From Sphingomonas phyllosphaerae (GTDB lineage Bacteria > Pseudomonadota > Alphaproteobacteria > Sphingomonadales > Sphingomonadaceae), in assembly GCA_036946405.1 (NCBI GenBank), contig JAQIJC010000001.1, positions 3,485,501-3,549,500 of the forward strand: a stretch of DNA of 64,000 bases, written 5' to 3'. This document shows, in pieces, positions 32,985-41,326 of this stretch; position 1 is the first letter of the stretch; each line of letters begins with the position of its first letter. The notes under the pieces were generated by a model, which saw nothing but the letters and a program-made list of their open reading frames with translations, did no database searches and was not told the DNA's origin. Both the position numbers and the translations under genes were made by a program.

Positions 32985-35036
32985 TCAGAGCCGGGCACTG
33001 ACGCCGACGCGAATGCGGCGGTCGGCGGGAATCGGCGAGGAATAGACGCCTTGCGCCGCGGTCAGGTTCTCACCGGCCACATAGATCTTCGCCCGCGTCC
33101 CGACCGCCCGTGTCAGCTTCGCATCGACGCTGACTGATGTTGGCACCTGGATCGAGATGAGGTTGGTATCCGGCAGGAAGCTACTTTGTCGGCTGGACGT
33201 CGCCAGATGTGTCGCCACGGCGGCCGACCATATGTCATCCGCGTAATCCGCGGTCACGTTCGCGCGGTGACGCGGCGTCGCCGCTTCGGGGAAAAGCGCG
33301 TAATAAGCCGCATTGCGGTTTGCGGGGATGTTCTCGTCAATCCGGGCAAGGCTGTAGTTGGCCGACCAGCCAATCCTGGACTGAATGCGACCGCTCGCTG
33401 CCAGCTCGATACCGTGGCTGGTGTAGGCGCCGACGTTCGCGAAACGGGCGACGGCCACGGGTTCGGGCGTGAACGCCACTGTCACATCGACCGCGCCTCC
33501 GGGCGAAGCGATCAATCGATCCACCCGTGTGTAGAACAAGGTGACATCCATGCGCAGCCCCGAGGCGAAGCCCTGCGAGTAGCCCGCTTCCAGACTGTCG
33601 ACCTTGACGGGCGACAGGCGAGGATCGCCGACGAGGTAGACAGGGATAGGGACGTCAGGCGCAGGGATAGCGACGTGAAGACCAAGGTCGATCAGCGACG
33701 GGAGCTGCAATCCGCGCCCGCCATTGACGCGCAAGCGACCGGCTTCGGCGATCTGCACCGAACCCGCGACGTTGAAGCTGACCGGCGTTATGGTGCGGTC
33801 ATAGGCCGCGACCGGGTCGATCTGCGGGGTAAGGATCGCCCCGCCCTGCTCCAGCCATAGTCTGTCGACCCGCGCCGCGCCGGTCAGCGCGACGCGGTCG
33901 GTCGGATGCAGATCGAGCATTCCGCTGAGCGCTGCGACCCTGTAGCCAATCCGTTTTGAATACAGTCGCTCGGACGATAGCTGATTGTCGCGATATTCCA
34001 CGCCGACCCGGGCACTGCCGATCGCGCCCAGCCGCACCAGAGCGGAGCCCGCGCTGACGGAGATGCGGTTCTTCGCACGCAGGTCCGCAACGGCGCTGTA
34101 CGGATCGGTGACCGGAGTGGTTATGCCGTAATCGGCCTGCAGCCAGTTCGTGTAGCTGCGCGCGCTCAGGCTGCCCCACGACGTGTCATGATTGACGAGC
34201 GCGCCCAACGTCTGGTTGCGGAACCGCTGCTCGGTGAGGATCTGACTGGGAAGAAACTCGAGCTGACGGTTACCGCCAAGGCCACCGTTCAGCTCGATGG
34301 ACGTCCGCGCTGCGGCCTGAACGAACAACGTCCCGCTGAGCTGGTCTGCCCCGACGCCGCGGGTAAAGGGCGGCTGGTAGAGGCGAGCCGGAATGCGGCG
34401 TTCGTCTTCCTCCTGATGCCCAGCCGACAAGCTTAAGCCGATGTCGGGGGCCAGGGGCAGTGCGGTCGTCACGCTCAGCCGCCCGTAGCCGTGCGTTCCG
34501 CCCTCAGCGCGCGCGGCAAAGCGTGTGTCGGTGCCCGAACGTTTCGTGACGATATTGACGACACCGCTCGCTGCGTTGAACCCGAACAAAGCGCTTGCCG
34601 GCCCACGCACCAGTTCGATCTGCTGGATATTGTCGAGCTGAACACCCAGCAGGTTCCAGTTCGTCATGCCGTAATGATCGAGATACACCTGCCTGCCATC
34701 AACGAGCACCAGCAGCCGCGCATTATAGGTCTGCACACCACCGCGGATCGCTATGTCACTTTGACCGGCGGTCCAGCGGTTCACGTCGACTCCCACCTGC
34801 GCCTTCAGCAGATCGGGGACGTTCCTCGCCGGCGATCGCGCGATCTCGTCGCTGGTGATGATGGTGACCGAGGCAGGCGCTTCCGAAGCGCGCTGCGGCT
34901 TGCCCGTCACGCTGGTGGTGATGGGCTCGCCGAAAGCCTCGTTCAAGGCAGCATGGTCTACAATCTGCGCATTGACCCCGGCGGCAGGCGCGACCAACGC
35001 CAGCGTGGAGGTCAGCATAATACGGAACGTGCGCAC
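32985..35036 (-). CDS. Small TonB-dependent receptor, left cassette
   Basis: A 683-residue outer-membrane receptor. A signal peptide (to GVNAQ) precedes a plug with TSVTGKPQRASEAPASVTII, SDIAIRGGVQTYNARLLVLV and QQIELVRGPASALFGFNAAS; the barrel ends SPIPADRRIRVGVSARL. It is clearly paralogous to the receptor at 36372 throughout, including the DHYGMTNWNLLGV loop. It starts 3 bases after the YfiR-like gene upstream on the same strand, so the pair is an operon. The VDGRQVYLDHYG type is often found beside DUF4154 and signalling genes in other proteobacteria, from general knowledge. Ligand unknown. Confidence 0.9.
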   Translation of the reverse strand: MRTFRIMLTSTLALVAPAAGVNAQIVDHAALNEAFGEPITTSVTGKPQRASEAPASVTIITSDEIARSPARNVPDLLKAQVGVDVNRWTAGQSDIAIRGGVQTYNARLLVLVDGRQVYLDHYGMTNWNLLGVQLDNIQQIELVRGPASALFGFNAASGVVNIVTKRSGTDTRFAARAEGGTHGYGRLSVTTALPLAPDIGLSLSAGHQEEDERRIPARLYQPPFTRGVGADQLSGTLFVQAAARTSIELNGGLGGNRQLEFLPSQILTEQRFRNQTLGALVNHDTSWGSLSARSYTNWLQADYGITTPVTDPYSAVADLRAKNRISVSAGSALVRLGAIGSARVGVEYRDNQLSSERLYSKRIGYRVAALSGMLDLHPTDRVALTGAARVDRLWLEQGGAILTPQIDPVAAYDRTITPVSFNVAGSVQIAEAGRLRVNGGRGLQLPSLIDLGLHVAIPAPDVPIPVYLVGDPRLSPVKVDSLEAGYSQGFASGLRMDVTLFYTRVDRLIASPGGAVDVTVAFTPEPVAVARFANVGAYTSHGIELAASGRIQSRIGWSANYSLARIDENIPANRNAAYYALFPEAATPRHRANVTADYADDIWSAAVATHLATSSRQSSFLPDTNLISIQVPTSVSVDAKLTRAVGTRAKIYVAGENLTAAQGVYSSPIPADRRIRVGVSARL

Positions 35037-35039
35037 GGA

Positions 35040-35558
35040 TCAGATTTCCTTGACGAGCATGAGGAACGCCGAGCCAAAGCGGATCCTGCTGCGCCGCGCG
35101 GCCTCCTTGCTCACGACGATCTGTGTCTTGGCGCCTTCCGAAATGCCCACCACGCAGCGACCCGCCACCACGCAGCCAGTGTCCGAAGTGATCGTCAATA
35201 TCGCCTGAGCGCTGGCGGTCTCGGCAAGATCGCTCTGGTAATTGTGCAATCCGGAGGTGACGAAGGCGGCGCGCGATCCCGACAGCTGCGCTAAGTTCGA
35301 CACCATCACCCGCCGCGTGCGGATCAACGCCTGACCGCTGACCGCACTGCGCGCCAGCGCGCGCTCCATCCCTGACGCCTCGGATTCTGAATCGGCATTT
35401 CCCGCCTGATAGACGATGGCGACCGGGATGATCCCCGAAGGCGCTGGCTGTACGAACGACAGGACGCGCGCCGCAACCGGCACGTTGAGCGTCGCCGACG
35501 CGGCCGGCGCGAGCAGTGACAGCACGCAAGCGGCGGAGATCAGTAAACGTGGCTTCAC
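35040..35558 (-). CDS. YfiR-like (DUF4154) periplasmic protein, left cassette
   Basis: A 172-residue exported protein of the DUF4154/YfiR family. In Pseudomonas, YfiR is the periplasmic repressor of the diguanylate cyclase YfiN. The GTG at 35558 follows GGGAA and gives VKPRLLISAACVLSLLAP as signal peptide; an ATG at 35570 is an alternative. The family Cys pair is visible in SDTGCVVAGRCVVGI, and the C-terminus is RFGSAFLMLVKEI. No YfiN-type gene follows; a TonB receptor does. Confidence 0.78.
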   Translation of the reverse strand: MKPRLLISAACVLSLLAPAASATLNVPVAARVLSFVQPAPSGIIPVAIVYQAGNADSESEASGMERALARSAVSGQALIRTRRVMVSNLAQLSGSRAAFVTSGLHNYQSDLAETASAQAILTITSDTGCVVAGRCVVGISEGAKTQIVVSKEAARRSRIRFGSAFLMLVKEI

Positions 35559-35789
35559 GGACGTTCCCATCAAATCCAAGCCCGTGGCGCCGTGCTCGTC
35601 TTCAAACCCGATTAGTCCATACTCATAAACAAAACCCTGTAATCGCTGGTCTCTCGTAGCGTTCTTCGGTGACCGGGCTCGCGCGGGCGCTTGAAACGGC
35701 GTTTTTCGCATGTTGAGAGCGGCCGGCAGTCCGAGCCTTCCCGCTGCCGAACCGGTCGGTTTGCGCCTCCCGAGCTTGCAAGCGCCGCG

Positions 35790-35812
35790 GTCAACAAAAT
35801 TCTCTTGTTAAC
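35790..35812. promoter_or_regulatory. Inverted repeat between the mirrored cassettes
   Basis: GTCAACAA, 7 bases, TTGTTAAC: a near-perfect 8-bp inverted repeat in the 307-base region between the divergent YfiR-like genes, 54 bases from the right-hand start. It may be an operator controlling one or both cassettes. No other copy was noted. Confidence 0.35.
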
Positions 35813-35865
35813 CAAATGGTGAGGCGCCCTCCGTAGGCCGTGAGCGCAACGACGGGAATTTACAG

Positions 35866-36372
35866 GTGCGCGCCTCTTTCATCATCATCGCCAGTATCTG
35901 GATTGTGAGTCTTGCTGCTCCGACGGCGGCGGAGCTCAACGTGCCCGTCGCGACCCGGGTCATCTCGTTCCTCCAGCTGCCACCCTCGGGACCGATCCAG
36001 GCTGCGATCATCTTCGCGCCCGGCAACGACGATTCGGTCGCAGAAGCGGCCGCGATCGAGCGGGCGATTAGCGCCAGCAAGGGACGGCTCCGTACCAGGC
36101 GCATCACGGCGAACGCACTCGCCGGACTGCCCGGCGCGCAGGTCGCCTTCGTGACCGTCGGCTTGCGCGCGGAGCAGGATGAGATCGCGCAGGCGGCGAC
36201 GCGCGCGCATACGGTGACGATTACCTCCGACCAGTCCTGCGTGACCTCTGGCCGGTGCGTCGTCGCAATCGCGACGAGCCCGCGGGTGCAGATCACCGTC
36301 AATCGCGCCGCCGCGCGCGCCGTCGATGCCAAGTTCGGATCGGCATTCCTGATGCTGGTCAAGGAGATTTGA
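35866..36372 (+). CDS. YfiR-like (DUF4154) periplasmic protein, right cassette
   Basis: A 168-residue paralogue of the product at 35040. GTG start, signal peptide (MRASFIIIASIWIVSLAAP), then TAAELNVPVATRVISFLQLP. The Cys pair is in SDQSCVTSGRCVVAI and the end is KFGSAFLMLVKEI, identical in its last nine residues to the left cassette protein. Its stop overlaps the next start (TGATG). The likely role is a periplasmic ligand- or redox-sensing partner for the receptor and the downstream chemoreceptor; this is inference from position. Confidence 0.8.
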   Translation: MRASFIIIASIWIVSLAAPTAAELNVPVATRVISFLQLPPSGPIQAAIIFAPGNDDSVAEAAAIERAISASKGRLRTRRITANALAGLPGAQVAFVTVGLRAEQDEIAQAATRAHTVTITSDQSCVTSGRCVVAIATSPRVQITVNRAAARAVDAKFGSAFLMLVKEI

Positions 36373-38417
36373 TGATGCGCCTGTTGCGCATGGTGCTGGG
36401 CTTGGCCGTGTTCACTCCGGCCGCTCTTCCCGCAGCTGCCCAGACCGTCGATTATTCGGCCCTCGCGGGAGCGATGGGCGAGCCGGTGACCACCAGCGTC
36501 ACCGGCCGACCGCAACGTGCCTCTGAAGTGCCGGCCTCCACGGTCATCATCACCGCGGAGCAGATCGCTCGCTCGCCGGCGCATGACGTGCCAGGGTTGC
36601 TCAAGGGATATGCCGGCATCGATGTAAACCGCTGGACCGCGGGGCAAAGCGACATCGCGGTTCGCGGCGGCGTGCAGAGCTACAATGCGCGATTGCTGGT
36701 GCTGGTCGACGGGCGCCAAGTGTATCTCGACCATTACGGCATGACGGACTGGAACCTGCTTGGCGTACCGATCGAGGATATCCAGCAGATCGAGCTGGTG
36801 CGCGGGCCCGCCAGCGCGCTCTTCGGGTTCAACGCCGCGAGCGGCGTGGTCAACATAATCACCAAGAAGCCGCACGAGACGCTGGCTGTGACGGCGGTGG
36901 CCGCGATCGGCGATCACGACCGGTCGCGACTGGCCGGATCGCTGATGGTACCGATCGCGGCCGGCGCCGGCGTCAAGCTGTCCGGACAGCACATGCGCGA
37001 GGACGAGCGGCGCGTTCCCGACACGCTGCTGCCCCCCGGGCGCATCCGGGACGTGGCCGCTTCGCACGTGGCCAGCGAATTGTACGCGCGGGTCGGCCCG
37101 CTGACGGCAGCGATCGGCGGCGGTTACGCCACAAACGAGCAGATGGAGTATCTGCCCAGCCAGATTCTCTCCAACCAGAACTATCGCAGCGGCAACCTGC
37201 ATGCGACCGTGTCGCGCGATACCGGCTGGGGCGGCCTGACCTTCAACGGCTTCGTCAACTGGCTCGATGCCACTTACGGGGTCGACGCGGTCAAGGACCA
37301 GCCGAAAGCCACGCTCGATATCGGCAACCGCATCGTTTCGCTCAAGGCGGCCGGACTTTATCGCTTTGGCGAGAACAACGTCTTCCGGCTGGGAAGCGAA
37401 TATCGCAACAACCGGATCACCGGCGAGGCGCAGTTCGCCGACAAGGTCAGTTATGACGTGGCGTCGATCGACGGAATGCTTGACATGCATTTCGGTGACC
37501 GTGTCGCGCTCACCACCGCAGCGCGACTCGACCGGCTGTGGCTGAAGGTGAGCGGCGCGGTGGCGGAGCCGGCCTTCAACGATCCGCACGACTTCGACCG
37601 TGCGTTCAGCCGCGTCAGCCTCAACGCAGCGCTGCTGGTGCAGGTGGGCACGAGCGGGCGGCTGCGCGTCAATGGCGGGCGCGGATACCAACTACCGTCG
37701 CTGACCACGTTCGGGGTTCGTATCCCGCTGGTGACCGCCACCCCCCTGCCGTTCCCGGTCTTCGTGGCGGGCGCGCCCGCGCTCGACCCGGTCGGCACAT
37801 GGAGCGGCGAGATCGGCTACGAGCATGCGCTGGGCAGTGCGCGCCTGGAGATGACCGGCTTTTACACGCATACCGACAAGGCGATCGCATCGCCGGGCGA
37901 CGGATTGCAGGACCTCCTCGAGTTTCACTTCGTGCCGGCTCCGGTGGCGGTCGCCCGCTTCCAGGTGGCCGGTGACTACGACACCTATGGCGTCGAGCTA
38001 TCCGCCTCCGGCACGCGCGGCGCCGTAATGTGGCGCAGCAACTATACGTGGACCCACACCGACGAACAGGTCGGCAGCCTGGTGGCACCGATCGCGCTAG
38101 CCTTCTCACCGCGATTTACGACACCGCAGCACAAAGCCAATTTCGAGCTTGGCTATGATGCCGGCGCGCGCTGGTACACGAGCATGCTGGCCCGCTACAC
38201 CTCCCCGACCCGCCAGTTCGCCTTCACGACCGGGCAGCAGCTCGCGCTGTTCCGCGTCCGCGATGCGCTGGGGATTGATGCGCGGCTGGGCTACCGCTTC
38301 TCTCCGCACGTTGCCGCCTATGTGGCAGCCGAAAACCTCACGCTCGCAGGCGGGGTCGCCGGCTCGCCGATCCCGGCAGATCGCCGCATTCGCGCCGGCC
38401 TGCGGCTGAGCATCTGA
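36372..38417 (+). CDS. Small TonB-dependent receptor, right cassette
   Basis: A 681-residue outer-membrane receptor, paralogous to the product at 32985 (VTGRPQRASEVPASTVIITA, SDIAVRGGVQSYNARLLVLV, DHYGMTDWNLLGV, IPADRRIRAGLRLSI at the end). ATG at 36372 overlaps the preceding stop and follows AAGGAG. The chemoreceptor gene begins 1 base after its stop. Extracellular loops differ from the left receptor most strongly in the middle of the barrel, so the two may recognise different ligands. Confidence 0.9.
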   Translation: MMRLLRMVLGLAVFTPAALPAAAQTVDYSALAGAMGEPVTTSVTGRPQRASEVPASTVIITAEQIARSPAHDVPGLLKGYAGIDVNRWTAGQSDIAVRGGVQSYNARLLVLVDGRQVYLDHYGMTDWNLLGVPIEDIQQIELVRGPASALFGFNAASGVVNIITKKPHETLAVTAVAAIGDHDRSRLAGSLMVPIAAGAGVKLSGQHMREDERRVPDTLLPPGRIRDVAASHVASELYARVGPLTAAIGGGYATNEQMEYLPSQILSNQNYRSGNLHATVSRDTGWGGLTFNGFVNWLDATYGVDAVKDQPKATLDIGNRIVSLKAAGLYRFGENNVFRLGSEYRNNRITGEAQFADKVSYDVASIDGMLDMHFGDRVALTTAARLDRLWLKVSGAVAEPAFNDPHDFDRAFSRVSLNAALLVQVGTSGRLRVNGGRGYQLPSLTTFGVRIPLVTATPLPFPVFVAGAPALDPVGTWSGEIGYEHALGSARLEMTGFYTHTDKAIASPGDGLQDLLEFHFVPAPVAVARFQVAGDYDTYGVELSASGTRGAVMWRSNYTWTHTDEQVGSLVAPIALAFSPRFTTPQHKANFELGYDAGARWYTSMLARYTSPTRQFAFTTGQQLALFRVRDALGIDARLGYRFSPHVAAYVAAENLTLAGGVAGSPIPADRRIRAGLRLSI

Positions 38418-38418
38418 C

Positions 38419-40194
38419 ATGATCTCAACGCTGGCAGACTGGATCGAACGCCGCATCCGGCTCGCTGATCGCTCGCTGGCCACCAAGGTGGCGGCGACGC
38501 CGCTGCTGATGCTGGGACTGTTCGTCGCGGTTGCGGCGCTTAGTGCAGCCGCGTTGCTGGTCGCTGATCGCAGCGTCAGCGGGATCGTCCACGGCGACAT
38601 GCACGACGTCGGGCAGCTGAATGCGATTGAGCGCCGCTTCGGCGCGAACGACTCAAGCGTCTACCGTCTGCTCGTCGCGAAGGCCGCCAATCCAACCTTC
38701 GACGTTTCCCGCGATACCGCGGAGATTCAGGACGGCCTGTTGCAGGTGCGCGCCGATCTGCTCAGCTATCGCGCCGGGCACCCGACCGATCGCGACACGA
38801 TCGCGCGCGCCGTTGCCGTGCTGGATCGCTACCGCGAAACCGTAGGGGTCATCACGTCGATGCTTGAGCTCGATTTCGGGAGCACCGCCGCCATGATCGC
38901 ACCCTTTCGCGCCCATGCTGCGCTGGTCGAGCGACGGATCAGGCAGGTGTCCGCGGCAGGGGTTGCCCACGCCGACGCCAGCGCCGCCGAAGCGGTGTTC
39001 ACCACGCGCATCACGATTTTGCTGATCCTGATCATGTCGGCTGTGGCGATCCTGCTCGGACTGAGCTTCGCCTATGTCATAAGCCGGTCGACGGTGCAGT
39101 CGATCACCGAGATTGCGGGTGCGACCCGAGCGGTCATGAACGGTGAGGACCATCTGGACCTGTCATCTTATCATCGACGCGACGAGTTCGGCCTGATGGT
39201 CACGGCGTTGCAGACTTTCCAGACGCAGCGCGAAACGGGTCGACAGCTCGAGCGACAAGCGGCGGCGTTGCGCGACGAGGCACAGGAGCGTGAGCAGCGC
39301 AACGCGGCGGCGATCCGCCACACCGAGGAACAGGCGGAGCAGCAACGCCGCGCGATCATGGCGCAGCTCGCCAGTTCCTTCGAGGACCGGGTGGCAGGCG
39401 CGATCCGCGAGGCGCAGCGCGCGATGGTGCATCTCGATCATCATGCCGAGAGCCTGTTGTCGTCGGCCGGCGCGGAGCAACAGCTCGCGCAGGATCTTGA
39501 CGTGATCGCGCATCAGCTAACCAAGGAGATGCGAGAGGCGAACGAAGCGACGCAGCGGATGGCGTGCGCGTTCACCAGCATCGATACAGAAGTGGCGGGA
39601 ACAAGCCGGGCAGCCCGCTCGATCAACGAACATGCGGTAAATGCGCAGAGCGCGGTCGCGCGGACCCAGGCGCAGGCGGAATCGATCGAGCAGATCGTCG
39701 ACGTGATTGAGGCGATCGCACAGCAGACGAACCTGCTCGCGCTGAACGCCACGATCGAGGCTGCACGCGCGGGGCCAGCCGGCACGGGCTTCGCGGTGGT
39801 CGCGACCGAGATCAAGTCGCTTTCCAGCCGTACGAGCATGTCCACCAATGACGCACGTGCCAAGATCGACGCGGTTCAGGAACAAATCGTGGCGGTGGTT
39901 GATGGCACCGACAGCCTCAATAGCCTGATCGCGGACCTCGATACGGTCGCGCAGAACGTCGTCGGGATGACGCGCGGTCAAACCTCCTCGGTCCGTCACC
40001 TGGACGCATTGCTGGAAAGCGTGCGCGAGCGCAGCCGCCGTCTGGCAGAGGCGAGCAAGCAGATCTCGTCCGCGGCGGAGGAAAACGTCGCCTCCGTCCA
40101 TCGCTTCCGGGAGAACAGCCAGTTGCTCGGTAGCGCGCTGAGCCTGCTTGCCAAGGATGCACAATCGTTCACGCGAGAATTACGAGGTGGTTGA
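38419..40194 (+). CDS. Methyl-accepting chemotaxis protein (membrane chemoreceptor)
   Basis: A 591-residue receptor: first membrane helix about residues 27-50, a periplasmic domain of about 145 helical residues, second helix about 197-222, HAMP, a long coiled coil and the signalling tip around residues 430-470 (QQTNLLALNATIEAARAGPA, then GTGFAVVATEIKSLS), which binds CheA/CheW. It is the third gene of the right cassette, 1 base after the TonB receptor. In many bacteria DUF4154 and receptor pairs feed GGDEF or PAS proteins; here the output is a chemoreceptor. The hairpin tip has Thr and Pro in places usually Ala/Glu, so signalling may be atypical. Confidence 0.9.
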   Translation: MISTLADWIERRIRLADRSLATKVAATPLLMLGLFVAVAALSAAALLVADRSVSGIVHGDMHDVGQLNAIERRFGANDSSVYRLLVAKAANPTFDVSRDTAEIQDGLLQVRADLLSYRAGHPTDRDTIARAVAVLDRYRETVGVITSMLELDFGSTAAMIAPFRAHAALVERRIRQVSAAGVAHADASAAEAVFTTRITILLILIMSAVAILLGLSFAYVISRSTVQSITEIAGATRAVMNGEDHLDLSSYHRRDEFGLMVTALQTFQTQRETGRQLERQAAALRDEAQEREQRNAAAIRHTEEQAEQQRRAIMAQLASSFEDRVAGAIREAQRAMVHLDHHAESLLSSAGAEQQLAQDLDVIAHQLTKEMREANEATQRMACAFTSIDTEVAGTSRAARSINEHAVNAQSAVARTQAQAESIEQIVDVIEAIAQQTNLLALNATIEAARAGPAGTGFAVVATEIKSLSSRTSMSTNDARAKIDAVQEQIVAVVDGTDSLNSLIADLDTVAQNVVGMTRGQTSSVRHLDALLESVRERSRRLAEASKQISSAAEENVASVHRFRENSQLLGSALSLLAKDAQSFTRELRGG

Positions 40195-40326
40195 TCGAAG
40201 AGCGCTCGTACGAAGATGACCCACATGCGGACGCTCAGTCGGTTCGCAGAGCTTCCCCATACCCGACGTTCGTTCATCTTCATTACGACAGATAGCCGTC
40301 AGCGCTTTTGGTGCCGAACAGCCTAG

Positions 40327-41160
40327 GGTCAGGACTCGTTGATCACAGCCAGAAGATGACAGTGGCAGCGAGCGCGATGGCGGAGAAGAATGCAGTTGGG
40401 CAGCGGTCGTAGCGGGTCGCGACGCGGCGCCAGTCTTTGAGGCATCCGAACATGATCTCGATGCGGCTACGTCGCCGATAGCGCCGCTTGTCGTATCTGA
40501 CCGGCTCGTTGCGGGATCGCCGGCCCGGGATGCAGGGCTGGATGCCTTTGGCCTGCAGAGCGTCCCTGAACCAATCGGCGTCGTAGCCGCGATCACCCAG
40601 TAGCCACTGCGCTTTTGGCATATCATCGAGCAGCGCTGCCGCGCCGGTATAATCGCTGACCTGGCCCGCCGTCATGAAGAAGCTCAAGGGTCGGCCGTTC
40701 GCGTCGGTAACGGCATGGAGCTTGGTGTTCATGCCGCCCTTGGTGCGGCCGATCAAACGGCCGAGATCGCCCTTTTTACCCCGCAGGCTCGAGGCCGTGC
40801 GGTGCGCCTTCAAGTAGGTGGCGTCGATCATCACCGTCTTCGGCTCGGCTCCCGCCGCCGCAAGCCCTTCCATCATCCGCGTGAACACGCCCGCCGCGCA
40901 ACAGCGCTTCCACCGGTTGTAAAGCGTCTTGTGCGGCCCGTAGGCGCTGGGCGCATCGCGCCACCGCAGCCCATTGCGGTTCACGAACACAATGCCGCTC
41001 AACACTCGTCGATCATCAACGCGCGGCTTGCCGTGGCTCCTGGGAAAGAACGGCCGCAGTCGCTCCATCTGATCGTCCGTCAGCCAAAAGAGGTCGCTCA
41101 TCCGGGTCTCCTTGCGGAGCCTGAATCAGATCGCGACGCTCACATCAATGGGTCCTGACC
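40327..41160 (-). mobile_element. IS5-family (IS427-like) insertion sequence with CTAG target repeat
   Basis: 834 bases with terminal inverted repeats GGTCAGGACTCGTTGAT (left) and GGTCAGGACCCATTGAT (right, inverted). Directly flanking CTAG at 40323-40326 and 41161-41164 is a clean target-site duplication. It therefore looks like a simple recent insertion between the chemoreceptor and the MHYT-GGDEF-EAL gene. Confidence 0.92.
40343..41101 (-). CDS. IS5-family transposase
   Basis: A 252-residue DDE transposase in one continuous frame: MSDLFWLTDDQMERLRPFFP, catalytic Asp in VMIDATYLKAHR, second Asp in LLGDRGYDADWF, Glu in RRSRIEIMFGCLKDWRR. Many IS427-group elements need a frameshift between two frames; this one does not. 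Intact. Confidence 0.93.
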   Translation of the reverse strand: MSDLFWLTDDQMERLRPFFPRSHGKPRVDDRRVLSGIVFVNRNGLRWRDAPSAYGPHKTLYNRWKRCCAAGVFTRMMEGLAAAGAEPKTVMIDATYLKAHRTASSLRGKKGDLGRLIGRTKGGMNTKLHAVTDANGRPLSFFMTAGQVSDYTGAAALLDDMPKAQWLLGDRGYDADWFRDALQAKGIQPCIPGRRSRNEPVRYDKRRYRRRSRIEIMFGCLKDWRRVATRYDRCPTAFFSAIALAATVIFWL

Positions 41161-41326
41161 CTAGGAGAGTGTTGAGCCGGCTCCCACCCAAACTTTTTGC
41201 TGAAGTAGCATTGGCCTTTGAAAGGGCGGGCTGCCGATGGCTAGAACTCGAAGCAGGCACTGCAGCACGCTCATGATCATAGAGGCGCTACCGTAAACGT
41301 TAAGTTTTGCGGCGTACCGCGCCGTT

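Noticed and set aside
35808..37691. 627-codon open frame opposite the right YfiR-like/TonB receptor cassette
   Set aside because: Antisense shadow with no family motif; the sense genes are well supported.
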